This document shows positions 16,202-23,819 of a stretch of DNA of 32,528 nucleotides, in pieces (positions within the stretch are counted from its first letter, which is position 1; each line of letters begins with the position of its first letter). The stretch lies in NCBI GenBank assembly GCA_019119615.1, contig DWWQ01000063.1, positions 1 to 32,528 on the forward strand. Direction: 5' to 3'. The notes under the pieces are model-generated. The model ran no database searches, was not told the origin of the DNA, and saw only the letters and a list, made by a program, of their open reading frames with translations. Origin of the DNA: Candidatus Alistipes stercoravium. GTDB taxonomy: Bacteria > Bacteroidota > Bacteroidia > Bacteroidales > Rikenellaceae. The position numbers were made by a program, and so were the translations under genes.

Positions 16202-16209
16202 TAACTTTG
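16202..16209 (+). promoter_or_regulatory. -7 element before murA
   Basis: TAACTTTG is an exact -7 match, 46 bases before the murA ATG at 16256. No TTTG occurs at the expected -33 distance. An out-of-frame ATG at 16216 lies in the leader. Confidence 0.6.
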
Positions 16210-16255
16210 TAAAGCATGCGACCCCCTCGGACGGGGCCCGAAAACAGACCGCACC

Positions 16256-17572
16256 ATGGCAGTATTCAAAGTCGAAGGAGGTTACCGCCTCCACGGATCC
16301 ATCACCCCGCAGGGGGCCAAGAACGAAGCGTTGCAGATCCTCTGCGCCACGCTGCTCACCTCCGAGCGGGTTACCATCCGCAACATCCCCCAGATTCTCG
16401 ACGTCATGCAGCTCATCGAACTGCTCGGCGCCATGGGCGTGGAGGTCGAGCGCCTCGCGGAGGATACCTATTCGTTCCGCGCCCGCGAGATCGACTTCGA
16501 CTACCTGCGAACGGACGACTACCGCCGCCGCTGCGCGCGCCTGCGCGGCTCGGTGATGCTCATCGGCCCGATGCTCGCCCGCTTCGGCGTGGGATACATC
16601 CCCAAACCGGGCGGCGACAAGATCGGACGCCGGCGCCTCGACACCCACTTCCTCGGCTTCCAGAAGCTCGGCGCGAAGTTCAACTTCGACGTCGCCGACG
16701 AGTTCTTCATGGTCGAGGGACACGAGTTGCGCGGCACCTACATGCTCCTCGACGAGGCCTCCGTAACGGGTACGGCCAACATCATCATGGCCGCGGTGCT
16801 CGCCAAGGGCACGACGACGATCTACAACGCCGCCTGCGAGCCCTACGTCCAGCAGCTCTGCCGCATGCTCAACCGCATGGGCGCCCGTATCTCGGGCATC
16901 GCCTCGAACCTGCTCACCATCGAGGGCGTCGAGGCGCTCGGCGGCACCGAGCACACGCTGCTTCCGGACATGATCGAGGTGGGCAGCTTCATCGGCATGG
17001 CCGCCATGACCCGTTCGGAGCTGACGATCCGCAACGTCTCGTACGAAAACCTCGGCATCATCCCCGCGCAGTTCGCCCGCATGGGCATCCGCTTCGAGCA
17101 GCAGGGCGACGACATCCACATCCCCTGCCAGGAGCACTACAGCATTGAGACATTCCTCGACGGGTCGATCATGACCATCGCCGACGCCCCCTGGCCGGGC
17201 CTCACGCCCGACCTGCTGTCGATCTTCCTCGTCGTGGCCACGCAGGCCAAGGGTGCCGTGCTGATCCACCAGAAGATGTTCGAAAGCCGCCTCTTCTTCG
17301 TCGATAAGCTCATCGACATGGGCGCGCAGATCATCCTCTGCGACCCCCACCGCGCCACGGTCATCGGACACGACCACCGGCTGCAGCTGCGCGCCACGCG
17401 CATGACCTCGCCCGACATCCGTGCTGGCGTGGCGCTGCTCATCGCCGCCATGTCGGCCGAAGGGGTCTCGACGATCCAGAACATCGACCAGATCGACCGC
17501 GGATACAAGAACATCGACGGCCGTCTGAATGCCCTCGGCGCCCGTATCGAGCGCCTCGACGAGTGTCTCTGA
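16256..17572 (+). CDS. UDP-N-acetylglucosamine 1-carboxyvinyltransferase, Asp-type active site
   Basis: The 438-residue cytoplasmic enzyme transfers enolpyruvate from PEP to UDP-GlcNAc, the first committed step of peptidoglycan synthesis. The N-terminal K22-N23 pair in GAKNEAL binds substrate, and the EPSP-synthase-like inverse barrel repeats are recognisable throughout. The mobile active-site loop reads PKPGGDKIGRRRLDTH (117-131). E. coli has C115 (PGGC) at the place of D121 here. The Cys-to-Asp exchange keeps activity but removes the residue alkylated by fosfomycin, as known for Mycobacterium tuberculosis and Chlamydia MurA. Its length is normal, slightly longer than the E. coli protein. 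The ATG at 16256 begins the standard N terminus. tdk follows 85 bases downstream without a clear terminator. Confidence 0.95.
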   Translation: MAVFKVEGGYRLHGSITPQGAKNEALQILCATLLTSERVTIRNIPQILDVMQLIELLGAMGVEVERLAEDTYSFRAREIDFDYLRTDDYRRRCARLRGSVMLIGPMLARFGVGYIPKPGGDKIGRRRLDTHFLGFQKLGAKFNFDVADEFFMVEGHELRGTYMLLDEASVTGTANIIMAAVLAKGTTTIYNAACEPYVQQLCRMLNRMGARISGIASNLLTIEGVEALGGTEHTLLPDMIEVGSFIGMAAMTRSELTIRNVSYENLGIIPAQFARMGIRFEQQGDDIHIPCQEHYSIETFLDGSIMTIADAPWPGLTPDLLSIFLVVATQAKGAVLIHQKMFESRLFFVDKLIDMGAQIILCDPHRATVIGHDHRLQLRATRMTSPDIRAGVALLIAAMSAEGVSTIQNIDQIDRGYKNIDGRLNALGARIERLDECL

Positions 17573-17657
17573 CCCTGCCGGAGCCGCGAGACGGGAAGCC
17601 GAAACGCCTGCCGGAGCGTCTCCGGGATATAAACCGATTTTTTGACAACGTAAAAAT

Positions 17658-18245
17658 ATGTTTTTGGAAAATGCCAGCCGCAAGGGCTGGATCGAAGTGG
17701 TCTGCGGCTCGATGTTCTCGGGCAAGACCGAAGAGCTTATCCGCCGCCTCAAGCGGGCGCAGTTCGCCCACCAGAAGGTCGAAATCTTCAAACCGCGCAT
17801 CGACGTGCGCTACTCCGAGGAGGAGGTCGTCTCGCACGATGCCAACGCCATACGCTCCACGCCGGTCGAATCGCCGCAGAACATCCTGCTGATGACCGCC
17901 GACGTCGATGTCGTCGGCATCGACGAGGCGCAGTTCTTCGACGAAAGCATCGTGGACGTCTGCCGGCAGCTGGCCGACAGCGGCGTGCGCGTGATCGTCG
18001 CGGGCCTCGACATGGACTACACCGGCAAGCCCTTCGGGCCGATGCCGGCGCTGATGGCTACGGCCGAGTACGTTACGAAGGTCCACGCCATCTGCGTGCG
18101 CTGCGGCAACCTCGCCCACCACTCCCACCGTCTGACCGACGACGAGAAACAGGTAATGCTCGGCGCCCAGGACAGCTACGAACCGATCTGCCGCCACTGC
18201 TTCCGCGAACTCGTGCGCAACCGCAAGCCGGAGCCGGAGCAATAG
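17658..18245 (+). CDS. Thymidine kinase, type II
   Basis: The 195-residue enzyme phosphorylates thymidine with ATP in the pyrimidine salvage pathway. The P-loop GSMFSGKT is at residues 17-24. DEAQFF at 89-94 supplies the catalytic glutamate E90. [15 protein letters not shown] (116-130) is the thymidine-binding region. The structural zinc site is formed by C146, C149, C178 and C181. This is the TK1-like fold, unrelated to viral-type thymidine kinases. The ATG at 17658 is preceded by an AT-rich stretch. No TAnnTTTG element is seen in the 85 bases after murA, so co-transcription with murA is likely. A bidirectional terminator follows. Confidence 0.94.
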   Translation: MFLENASRKGWIEVVCGSMFSGKTEELIRRLKRAQFAHQKVEIFKPRIDVRYSEEEVVSHDANAIRSTPVESPQNILLMTADVDVVGIDEAQFFDESIVDVCRQLADSGVRVIVAGLDMDYTGKPFGPMPALMATAEYVTKVHAICVRCGNLAHHSHRLTDDEKQVMLGAQDSYEPICRHCFRELVRNRKPEPEQ

Positions 18246-18258
18246 CCGCCGCCTCACG

Positions 18259-18297
18259 AAAAAAAATCCCGGGACCTGTTTCAGATCCCGGGATTTT
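18259..18297. terminator. Bidirectional terminator between tdk and the convergent unknown gene
   Basis: A 12-bp stem (18263-18274 with 18286-18297) can be extended by CTG/CAG pairing inside the loop. It has T4 on the plus strand and T8 on the minus strand, so it looks stronger for leftward transcripts. Confidence 0.85.
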
Positions 18298-18387
18298 CAT
18301 GTCGCAGCGAAGAGGTGGGCGGCCGGAAACAGGACCCCTGCCGGAGGGTTGCCCGCCGCTGCACCCCCGCCCCGCCCGCAAAAGAGG

Positions 18388-19092
18388 CTACGCCTCCGTG
18401 CGGCGGGCCTTCAGCGCCTCGATGAAGCCCGGCCAGAGCACCCAGAGGTTCTCGGTCTGCAGCCACAGCTCGCGGGCCTGGGCCTCCGGCGTGGGGTGTT
18501 CGCTCTCGATATCGCGCAGGTAGGCTTCGTCGGCCGGATGCTCCGCCGCGGTGAACTCCGCGAAGTAGGGGGCAAAGTGGCTCCGGAAACGCTTGAGCTC
18601 CCCCTCGGGGAGGTGCCCGTCGCGCCGGAAGGCCGACCAGAGCAGCAGCACCTCGCGGCTGGCGTACTTGTCCGAGACGTCGTTGATCACCTCGTCGAAG
18701 AGCTCCTGCTCGTCCATGGCCAGGTAGTCGAAAGCCAGCAGCTCGCTCCCTTCGAGATGGTCCTCGGGGTCGAGTTCGAGCAGCATCTCGAGCAGCGCCG
18801 CCGACATCTCGAAGTCGTTGATCAGGAAGTGGTCGATGGCCGAGGCGCGGATCAGCTCCAGCGCCGCCCGCGAATTGCGGTGCGTCCACTCGAGGTTGAT
18901 CTCCTCATCCTCGGGGATCAGTTCGGCAAGGCGCTGAAAGGCCCGGAAACGTTCGTTGCAGGCCCCCTCGACATCCCCCGCCTCCTGCATTTTCCGCGTG
19001 CGCCGCAGCACGTCGGCGAAATCATAGGGTCCTTCGCCCACGACCTCGAAGGTCTGGTCGGGCGTAGGGTTAAGCGTGGCTTTGCGCATCAT
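18388..19092 (-). CDS. Helical (TPR-like) protein of unknown function downstream of cstA
   Basis: I do not recognise a named family. The 234-residue protein is acidic and predicted to be helical, with Leu/Ala-rich segments such as SAALLEMLLELDP (about 97-109) that resemble TPR-type repeats. It has no signal peptide or membrane segment. It has a double start codon (ATGATG at 19092-19087). Its first 23 bases overlap the end of cstA in another frame, so its translation is probably coupled to that of CstA. The overlap suggests a functional partner of the transporter or simply compaction; nothing in the sequence decides between them. A terminator shared with tdk lies downstream. Confidence 0.7.
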   Translation of the reverse strand: MMRKATLNPTPDQTFEVVGEGPYDFADVLRRTRKMQEAGDVEGACNERFRAFQRLAELIPEDEEINLEWTHRNSRAALELIRASAIDHFLINDFEMSAALLEMLLELDPEDHLEGSELLAFDYLAMDEQELFDEVINDVSDKYASREVLLLWSAFRRDGHLPEGELKRFRSHFAPYFAEFTAAEHPADEAYLRDIESEHPTPEAQARELWLQTENLWVLWPGFIEALKARRTEA

Positions 19093-20542
19093 CGCGTCGC
19101 ATTTTGAAGATCATGGCTACAAGGATCAGCAGCGTCGTCGCACCACCCAGTGCGTAGGCCGCCGTGCGGTTCTCCATGTCGAACATGAGCGGCGAGACGA
19201 AGACATAGCTTGCGCAGACGTAAGTCATGACAAGCGCCGGAATCAGCCCGACCAGCAGGCCGCGGCCCCGGCCGTGGAGGTAGGCCACGATCATCCAGAG
19301 CGTAACGGCGGCCAGCGTCTGGTTCATCCAGGCGAAATAGCTCCACATGGCCTGGAACGGCAGGGCGAAGATAATCAGCAGGCCGATGGCGAACAGCGGG
19401 ATGCTGACATAGATGCGCTTGCGCAGCGACCGCTGCTCCAGCCGCATGAAATCCGCCACGATCAGACGGGCCGAACGGAAGGCCGTGTCGCCCGAGGTGA
19501 TTGCGCAGGCCACCACGCCGAAGATCACGAAGCCGGCCAGAACGGGACCCAGCGTTTCGGTCGCGATGACGTCGATCATCACGCCCGCCTGTCCCTTATA
19601 TTGGGCAATCGCGTCGTTCAGCCCCTCGACACCACCCCAGAAGGCCATGCCGATCGCCGCCCAGATCAGCGCGATGATCGACTCGGAGATCATCGCCCCG
19701 TAGAAGACCGAACGGCTCTCGCGCTCGTTGCGCATGCAGCGGGCCATAAGCGGCGACTGCGTGGCATGGAAGCCCGAGATCGCCCCGCAGGCAATAGTCG
19801 TAAAGAGCATCGGGACGATCGGGAACTCCTCGGCGTTGTCGATGCAGTTCCGCAGCGAGGTAAACTCCGGGATGACGTATTTGCCGCTGAAAAGCAGGAC
19901 GAAGAGGATACCCAGGGCCATGAACAGCAGCGCAAAGCCGAAGACGGGATAGATCCGTCCGATGATCTTGTCCACGGGGAGCAGCGTCGCGGCGATATAA
20001 TAGATCAGTATGATGCCAAGGATGATGAGCAGCAGCCACGAGAAATCCCCGAAGGCGATGACATCGAGCGACGGGGCATCGATGCGGTAGGCGATCAGCG
20101 ACGCGGGCTGCGAGAGGAAGACGGCGCCCACGAGGACCATGAGCCCGGCCGAAAAGATTCGCATGCCGATCTTCACCCCGTTGCCGAGGTAGCTGCCGGC
20201 GATCTCGGGGAGGCTCGCGCCGTCCTGCCGCAGCGAGATGACGCCGGCGATGAAATCGTGCATCGCACCCATGAAGATACCGCCCAGGGTGATCCACAGG
20301 AAGGCCACGGGTCCGTAGGCCGCACCGAGCACGGCACCGAAGATGGGCCCCAGACCTGCGATGTTGAGCAGCTGGATCAGGAAAATCCGCCAGCGCGGCA
20401 GCGGTACATAGTCCACGCCGTCGTAAAGCCGGCTGCAGGGAGTCTGAGCTGCAGGATCAATCCCCACAAGCCGCTCCAGATAACGTCCATAGGTGAAGTA
20501 GGCCGCGATAAGCAAGGCCAGACAAGTCAGAAAAGTGATCAT
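19070..20542 (-). CDS. Carbon starvation protein CstA-family transporter
   Basis: The 490-residue inner-membrane protein belongs to the CstA family, whose members take up peptides or pyruvate when carbon is short. Family features are the N-terminal TYGRYLERLVGID region, NIAGLGPIFGAVLGA (about 60-74), GAMHDF (89-94) and the ISGFHATQSPLMARC motif, followed by many membrane helices. It is shorter than E. coli CstA (about 700 residues) but normal for Bacteroidota-type members. The frame is open upstream to 20884 through the tRNA locus, so the ATG at 20542 just behind a -7-like element is used. The gene overlaps the next leftward gene by 23 bases. Confidence 0.9.
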   Translation of the reverse strand: MITFLTCLALLIAAYFTYGRYLERLVGIDPAAQTPCSRLYDGVDYVPLPRWRIFLIQLLNIAGLGPIFGAVLGAAYGPVAFLWITLGGIFMGAMHDFIAGVISLRQDGASLPEIAGSYLGNGVKIGMRIFSAGLMVLVGAVFLSQPASLIAYRIDAPSLDVIAFGDFSWLLLIILGIILIYYIAATLLPVDKIIGRIYPVFGFALLFMALGILFVLLFSGKYVIPEFTSLRNCIDNAEEFPIVPMLFTTIACGAISGFHATQSPLMARCMRNERESRSVFYGAMISESIIALIWAAIGMAFWGGVEGLNDAIAQYKGQAGVMIDVIATETLGPVLAGFVIFGVVACAITSGDTAFRSARLIVADFMRLEQRSLRKRIYVSIPLFAIGLLIIFALPFQAMWSYFAWMNQTLAAVTLWMIVAYLHGRGRGLLVGLIPALVMTYVCASYVFVSPLMFDMENRTAAYALGGATTLLILVAMIFKMRRDDAQSHA

Positions 20543-20568
20543 TCCTGGGTTTAGGGTTAGATTTTGCG

Positions 20569-20576
20569 CGAAGATA
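20569..20576 (-). promoter_or_regulatory. -7-like element before cstA
   Basis: TATCTTCG on the minus strand (20576-20569) matches seven of eight consensus positions and lies 26 bases upstream of the cstA ATG. No clear -33 partner was found. Confidence 0.45.
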
Positions 20577-20607
20577 ACAAGAAAAAGTGAGATTTTTTCG
20601 AAAAGTG

Positions 20608-20638
20608 TTGCGCGGGAAATTTTTTTTTCAGATATTTG
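20608..20638 (+). promoter_or_regulatory. Probable promoter of tRNA-Thr
   Basis: TTG (20608-20610), a 20-base spacer and GATATTTG (20631-20638, seven of eight) precede the tRNA gene. The transcript would start near 20643, giving a leader of nearly 100 bases that includes a G9 run. Confidence 0.5.
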
Positions 20639-20676
20639 CAGTCCCGAAAGGGAAGGAATCAGTGCTCCGAACGAGA

Positions 20677-20685
20677 GGGGGGGGG
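20677..20685 (+). repeat. G9 homopolymer in the tRNA-Thr leader
   Basis: Nine consecutive G residues lie between the probable promoter and the tRNA. Runs this long are rare even in this GC-rich window and can change length by slippage. Confidence 0.8.
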
Positions 20686-20739
20686 CAGGCAACCGCCCGC
20701 AACACCCGAAGCGCAGAGGAGCAGCGAAGATTCCCGCAG

Positions 20740-20811
20740 GCCGAAATAGCTCAGCGGTAGAGCACTTCACTCGTAATGAAGGGGTCCCGAGTTCAAATCT
20801 CGGTTTCGGCT
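20740..20811 (+). tRNA. tRNA-Thr (anticodon CGT)
   Basis: The 72-base sequence folds as a cloverleaf. The acceptor arms GCCGAAA (20740-20746) and TTTCGGC (20804-20810) pair perfectly, with discriminator T20811. The D arm is GCTC/GAGC. The anticodon stem CTTCA/TGAAG encloses the loop CTCGTAA with anticodon CGT at 20772-20774, reading ACG threonine codons. The T arm contains GTTCAAAT. The 3' CCA is not encoded. Confidence 0.96.
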
Positions 20812-20813
20812 CG

Positions 20814-20848
20814 AAAAGAGGTCGCAGACGATGCGGCCTCTTTTTTTT
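20814..20848 (+). terminator. Terminator after tRNA-Thr
   Basis: A 13-bp stem with one G-U pair (20814-20826 with 20832-20844) runs into T8 (20841-20848). It starts 3 bases after the tRNA, so the tRNA is transcribed alone. Confidence 0.92.
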
Positions 20849-20974
20849 GTGCGATCCGGGAAGGCCGACGGCTCTTATGAACACACCGATTGGTATTCCG
20901 CCGATCCGGATACCGGCATCACAACATTAGGAGATCTCGCTTTTTTGTGCTATCTTGCGGCAAATCTTGCAGAC

Positions 20975-21541
20975 ATGACCGAAAACATGCAATTCATCCC
21001 CCTCACGTCGCCTGCCGACCGGGATTGGGCGGCCGCATGGGAGCTCTACCTCCAGGCCTTTCCCCCGAAGGAGCGGCGCACGGAAGCGGATCACCTCCGG
21101 GCCCTCGCCGATCCGCGCTTCCATGCCGACGCCATCCGCCGCAGCGACCGGTTCGTCGGAATCCTCTATTGGTGGCAGGGCCCCGCGTTCCGCTATGTGG
21201 AGTACCTGGCTATCCGGCCCGACCTGCGGGGGCAGCAGCTGGGTTCGGCCATCTTCGGAGCCTTCTGCCGCGGGGAGCGCGTCATCCTCGAGATCGACCC
21301 GCCCGAAGACGAGATCTCGGTGCGGCGCCTCGGCTTCTACCGCCGCCTGGGCTTCCACGACTGCCCGCTGGAGTATGTCCACCCCTCGTACAGCCGCCCC
21401 TTCGAGCCGCACCGCCTCGTGCTGATGGGATACCCCACACCGCTCGACGTCCGGGAAGCACGCACCCTGGCCGATTTCGTACGGGAGGAGGTTCTGCGCT
21501 ATACCGAACACGAACAACCGGCACTTCCGCGGATTCCGTAA
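20975..21541 (+). CDS. GNAT family N-acetyltransferase
   Basis: The 188-residue protein carries an acetyl-CoA-binding GNAT core: YVEYLAIRPDLRGQQLGSAIF, with RGQQLG about residues 88-93, and a later RRLGFYRRLGFHDC stretch typical of the end of the fold. The acceptor substrate is unknown. The reading frame is open back to 20831 through the tRNA terminator, so a start inside it is excluded. The ATG at 20975 is chosen; the ATG at 20987 (MQFIPL) is an equally plausible N terminus. Only a weak -7-like sequence (TATCTTGC at 20951) is seen upstream. It is a single-gene unit ending at a hairpin shared with the convergent yeiH. Confidence 0.83.
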   Translation: MTENMQFIPLTSPADRDWAAAWELYLQAFPPKERRTEADHLRALADPRFHADAIRRSDRFVGILYWWQGPAFRYVEYLAIRPDLRGQQLGSAIFGAFCRGERVILEIDPPEDEISVRRLGFYRRLGFHDCPLEYVHPSYSRPFEPHRLVLMGYPTPLDVREARTLADFVREEVLRYTEHEQPALPRIP

Positions 21542-21550
21542 CCCACACAG

Positions 21551-21592
21551 ACAGGGCGGGGAGCCCCTTCCATAAGGAGCTCCCCGCCCTGT
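21551..21592. terminator. Hairpin between convergent GNAT and yeiH genes
   Basis: A perfect 14-bp GC-rich stem (21551-21564 with 21579-21592) has a loop that can pair further (CCTT with AAGG). It lacks a T tract, like the hairpin at 14696, and lies between two convergent stop codons. Confidence 0.65.
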
Positions 21593-21608
21593 GCCGTACC
21601 GTGCCGCA

Positions 21609-22682
21609 TCAGAAGAGGCCCACCACCCCTTTCGTTACGAAGTAACCGCCCACAACCAGCCACACATAGAGCACGCCGGCCAGCAGGAAGGGCCGGGCCC
21701 CGGCCTGACGGAACTTGTCGAGGCTCGTCTCGGTGCCGAGGGCCGTCATGGCCATCGTCAGCAGAAAGGTGTCGAGGTACTCGATGGCACCGTTGAGCGG
21801 GATCTCGCGCACGCTCTCCACGCCGAGCAGGTACTGCAGCAGCGAATTGAGGCAGATCACCCCGAGGAACCCGAAGGCGAACCACGGAATCGTGATGCGG
21901 CTCTTCTCACCTGCGGCGGCCGTCTCCGTCCGGCGGCGGCGCGCCAGCAGCAGGCTCATGACCACCAGCACCGGGGCGAGCATCATCACGCGGATCATCT
22001 TCGTGATGGTCGCCGTGGCGGCGATGCCCAGCCCGTCGGTCGGGTCCATGGCGTTGCCCGCGCCGGCCACATGGGCCACCTCATGGAGCGTGCTGCCCGT
22101 ATAGACGGCCACCTCCGTCGAACTCATGCCGTCCAAGACCCCCGTGCGGTACATCACCGAATAGAGGAACATCGAGATCGTACCGAAAATCACCACCGTC
22201 GAGACGGCGATCGCCGTCTTGTAACCCTCGCAGCGCACGACCGGCTCGGCACCCAGTACGGCCGCCGCACCGCAGATCGCACTGCCCGTCGAGGTCATCA
22301 GCGCCGTGTCGCGGTCGATCTTCAGCAGCCGCCCCACGGCAACGCCCCCGAGAATCGTCCCTGCGACAACGATCAGATCGACCGTTACGGCCGGGAGTCC
22401 CACGGCGGCCACCTGCGCCAGCGTCAGGCGGAATCCGTAGAGGATGATGCCCCAGCGCAGCACCTGCTTCGCGCAGAAGCGGATGCCCGGGACCCACGTC
22501 TCGGGCAGGCGGTTGCGCAGGCTGTTGGCATAGAGCATGCCCAGCACGATGCCGATGATCAGCGGGCTGAGCGAAAGACGTTTCATCAGGGGAAAGCCGG
22601 CGATGTAAAACGCCGCAAACGAGAAGAGCGCAATGAGCAGGATACCGTGCAGCGTATTGGCTCTGTTACCTTTTTCGAGCAT
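21609..22682 (-). CDS. YeiH-family (UPF0324) putative sulfate exporter
   Basis: The 357-residue protein has about ten membrane segments and the family's TGSAICGAAAV motif, followed by an AVSTVVIFGTISMFLY helix and the GSTLHEVAHVAGAG motif. UPF0324/YeiH members are annotated as putative sulfate exporters, with little direct evidence. The frame opens at 22742, but that start would put the N terminus across a G9 tract and the probable promoter. The ATG at 22682 (MLEKGNRANTLHG) gives the normal family start. It lies 244 bases downstream of a co-directional LysR gene; in E. coli, yeiH neighbours the LysR gene yeiE, so control by this regulator is likely by analogy. Confidence 0.87.
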   Translation of the reverse strand: MLEKGNRANTLHGILLIALFSFAAFYIAGFPLMKRLSLSPLIIGIVLGMLYANSLRNRLPETWVPGIRFCAKQVLRWGIILYGFRLTLAQVAAVGLPAVTVDLIVVAGTILGGVAVGRLLKIDRDTALMTSTGSAICGAAAVLGAEPVVRCEGYKTAIAVSTVVIFGTISMFLYSVMYRTGVLDGMSSTEVAVYTGSTLHEVAHVAGAGNAMDPTDGLGIAATATITKMIRVMMLAPVLVVMSLLLARRRRTETAAAGEKSRITIPWFAFGFLGVICLNSLLQYLLGVESVREIPLNGAIEYLDTFLLTMAMTALGTETSLDKFRQAGARPFLLAGVLYVWLVVGGYFVTKGVVGLF

Positions 22683-22730
22683 ATTCCGTGTTTGAGGGAG
22701 GAGGGCCTCCGGGTGAATTTCCGTTTTTTC

Positions 22731-22739
22731 GGGGGGGGG
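22731..22739 (-). repeat. G9/C9 homopolymer in the yeiH upstream region
   Basis: Nine consecutive G on the plus strand (C on the coding strand) lie directly behind the predicted -7 element of yeiH, about where transcription would begin. Length variation here could alter expression. Confidence 0.8.
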
Positions 22740-22770
22740 CAAAATTCGGGTCTTTTCGGCAAAACGGCAA
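22740..22770 (-). promoter_or_regulatory. Possible promoter of yeiH
   Basis: On the minus strand TTG (22770-22768), a 20-base spacer and GAATTTTG (22747-22740, seven of eight) give a plausible promoter ending 57 bases before the yeiH ATG. Confidence 0.4.
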
Positions 22771-22774
22771 CAAA

Positions 22775-22804
22775 GGCAGGTTATGGGGGATAACGGCAGG
22801 TTAT
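22775..22804 (-). promoter_or_regulatory. Direct-repeat operator candidate for the LysR regulator
   Basis: The 10-mer GGCAGGTTAT occurs at 22775-22784 and 22795-22804, a period of exactly 20 bases or two helical turns. It lies just upstream of the predicted -33 element of yeiH, the usual place for LysR-type activator binding. The protein that binds it is inferred only from gene proximity. Confidence 0.4.
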
Positions 22805-22926
22805 ACCCGGGCGAAAAAGAGACGGAAGCGCACGGAAGGATGCGGCGGAGGACGGGGACGAGGAAATTTCTGCGAAGAGGGCGGCCGGCACGGTCCCGGG
22901 AAAGGGTCAGCGCCCGGCGGGAAAGG

Positions 22927-23814
22927 TCAGTGCTCGGCGCGGGCGAACTCCTCGAAACGGCGGGCCAGGGGCACGGGTTCGGCGGCCAGGTGCACGAACG
23001 AGAAGTCGCGCGTGAGGGTCAGCCCCTCGATGTCGATGATGCGCAGCGTGCCGCGCCGCAGCTCCTCGACGACCGAGATGACCGAAAGGATGGCCATGGC
23101 GTCGCTGTGGCGGACAAAGGATTTGATTCCCTCGGTGGTGCCCAGGCGCAGGGCCACGCGCAGCTGCGGAAGGCGGATGCCGACGCCCGCGAGGGCCGCG
23201 GCAATCACCTCGAGGGTTCCCGAGCCGCTCTCGCGCAGCACGAGCGGGATGCGGCACAGTTCGGCGGGCGTTACCGACTCGGTGGCGGCCCAGGCGCCGC
23301 CCGTGCGGGCCACGAGGACCAGTTCATCGGGGCGAAAAAGCGTGTAGTGGAGGCCTTGGCGGCGGCTGACGCTCTCGACCAGCCCCAGGTCGATCTCCCG
23401 GTCGGCAAGGGCCTGCTCGATGCGGCCGCTGTTGCCCGAGAGCATCGAGACGCGCACCCCGGGGAAACGGGTCGTGAAGCGCGCCAGAATCACCGGCAGC
23501 AGGTACTGCGCGACGGTCGTGCTGGCCCCGAGGCGCAGCTCGCCCTCGGTCTGGCTCGTGCAGAGGCCCATCTCGTACTCCAGGCGGCGGTAGTCGTCCG
23601 AGACGCGCTCGGCGGCGTCGAGCAGCACGCAGCCCGCCTCGGTGAGTTCAAGGCGTCCTCCGCGGCGCACGAACAACGGCACGCGGTAGCGCGCCTCCAG
23701 CTCGCCGACGTGGCGGCTGACGGCCGGCTGCGTAATGCCGAGGCGCTCGGCGGTGCGCGTGAAGCTCAACGTACGCGCCGCCGTGATGAATACGGTCAGT
23801 CGGAAATCGTCCAT
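22927..23814 (-). CDS. LysR-type transcriptional regulator
   Basis: The 295-residue protein has the standard LysR layout: an N-terminal winged helix-turn-helix (about 1-60, with RTAERLGITQPAVSRHVGELE at 20-40), a linker helix and a periplasmic-binding-protein-like effector domain from about residue 90 (GELRLGASTTVAQYLLP). It belongs to the CysL/YeiE-like side of the family by overall resemblance, which is not certain. It starts 5 bases after the nrnA stop codon, so it is read from the nrnA transcript, an unusual arrangement for a LysR gene, which is normally divergent from its target. Its likely target is yeiH directly downstream. Confidence 0.92.
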   Translation of the reverse strand: MDDFRLTVFITAARTLSFTRTAERLGITQPAVSRHVGELEARYRVPLFVRRGGRLELTEAGCVLLDAAERVSDDYRRLEYEMGLCTSQTEGELRLGASTTVAQYLLPVILARFTTRFPGVRVSMLSGNSGRIEQALADREIDLGLVESVSRRQGLHYTLFRPDELVLVARTGGAWAATESVTPAELCRIPLVLRESGSGTLEVIAAALAGVGIRLPQLRVALRLGTTEGIKSFVRHSDAMAILSVISVVEELRRGTLRIIDIEGLTLTRDFSFVHLAAEPVPLARRFEEFARAEH

Positions 23815-23819
23815 CGGAA

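Noticed and set aside
16216..17148. 310-residue frame with an ATG upstream of murA
   Set aside because: It overlaps murA in another frame and lacks any motif. At most the ATG at 16216 is an upstream start codon in the leader.
17611..17647. Short hairpin CCGGAG-CGT-CTCCGG and a TTGACA sequence before tdk
   Set aside because: The stem has only 6 bp and its T run is 12 bases away. TTGACA is an E. coli-type -35 hexamer that is not used by the Bacteroidota primary sigma factor.
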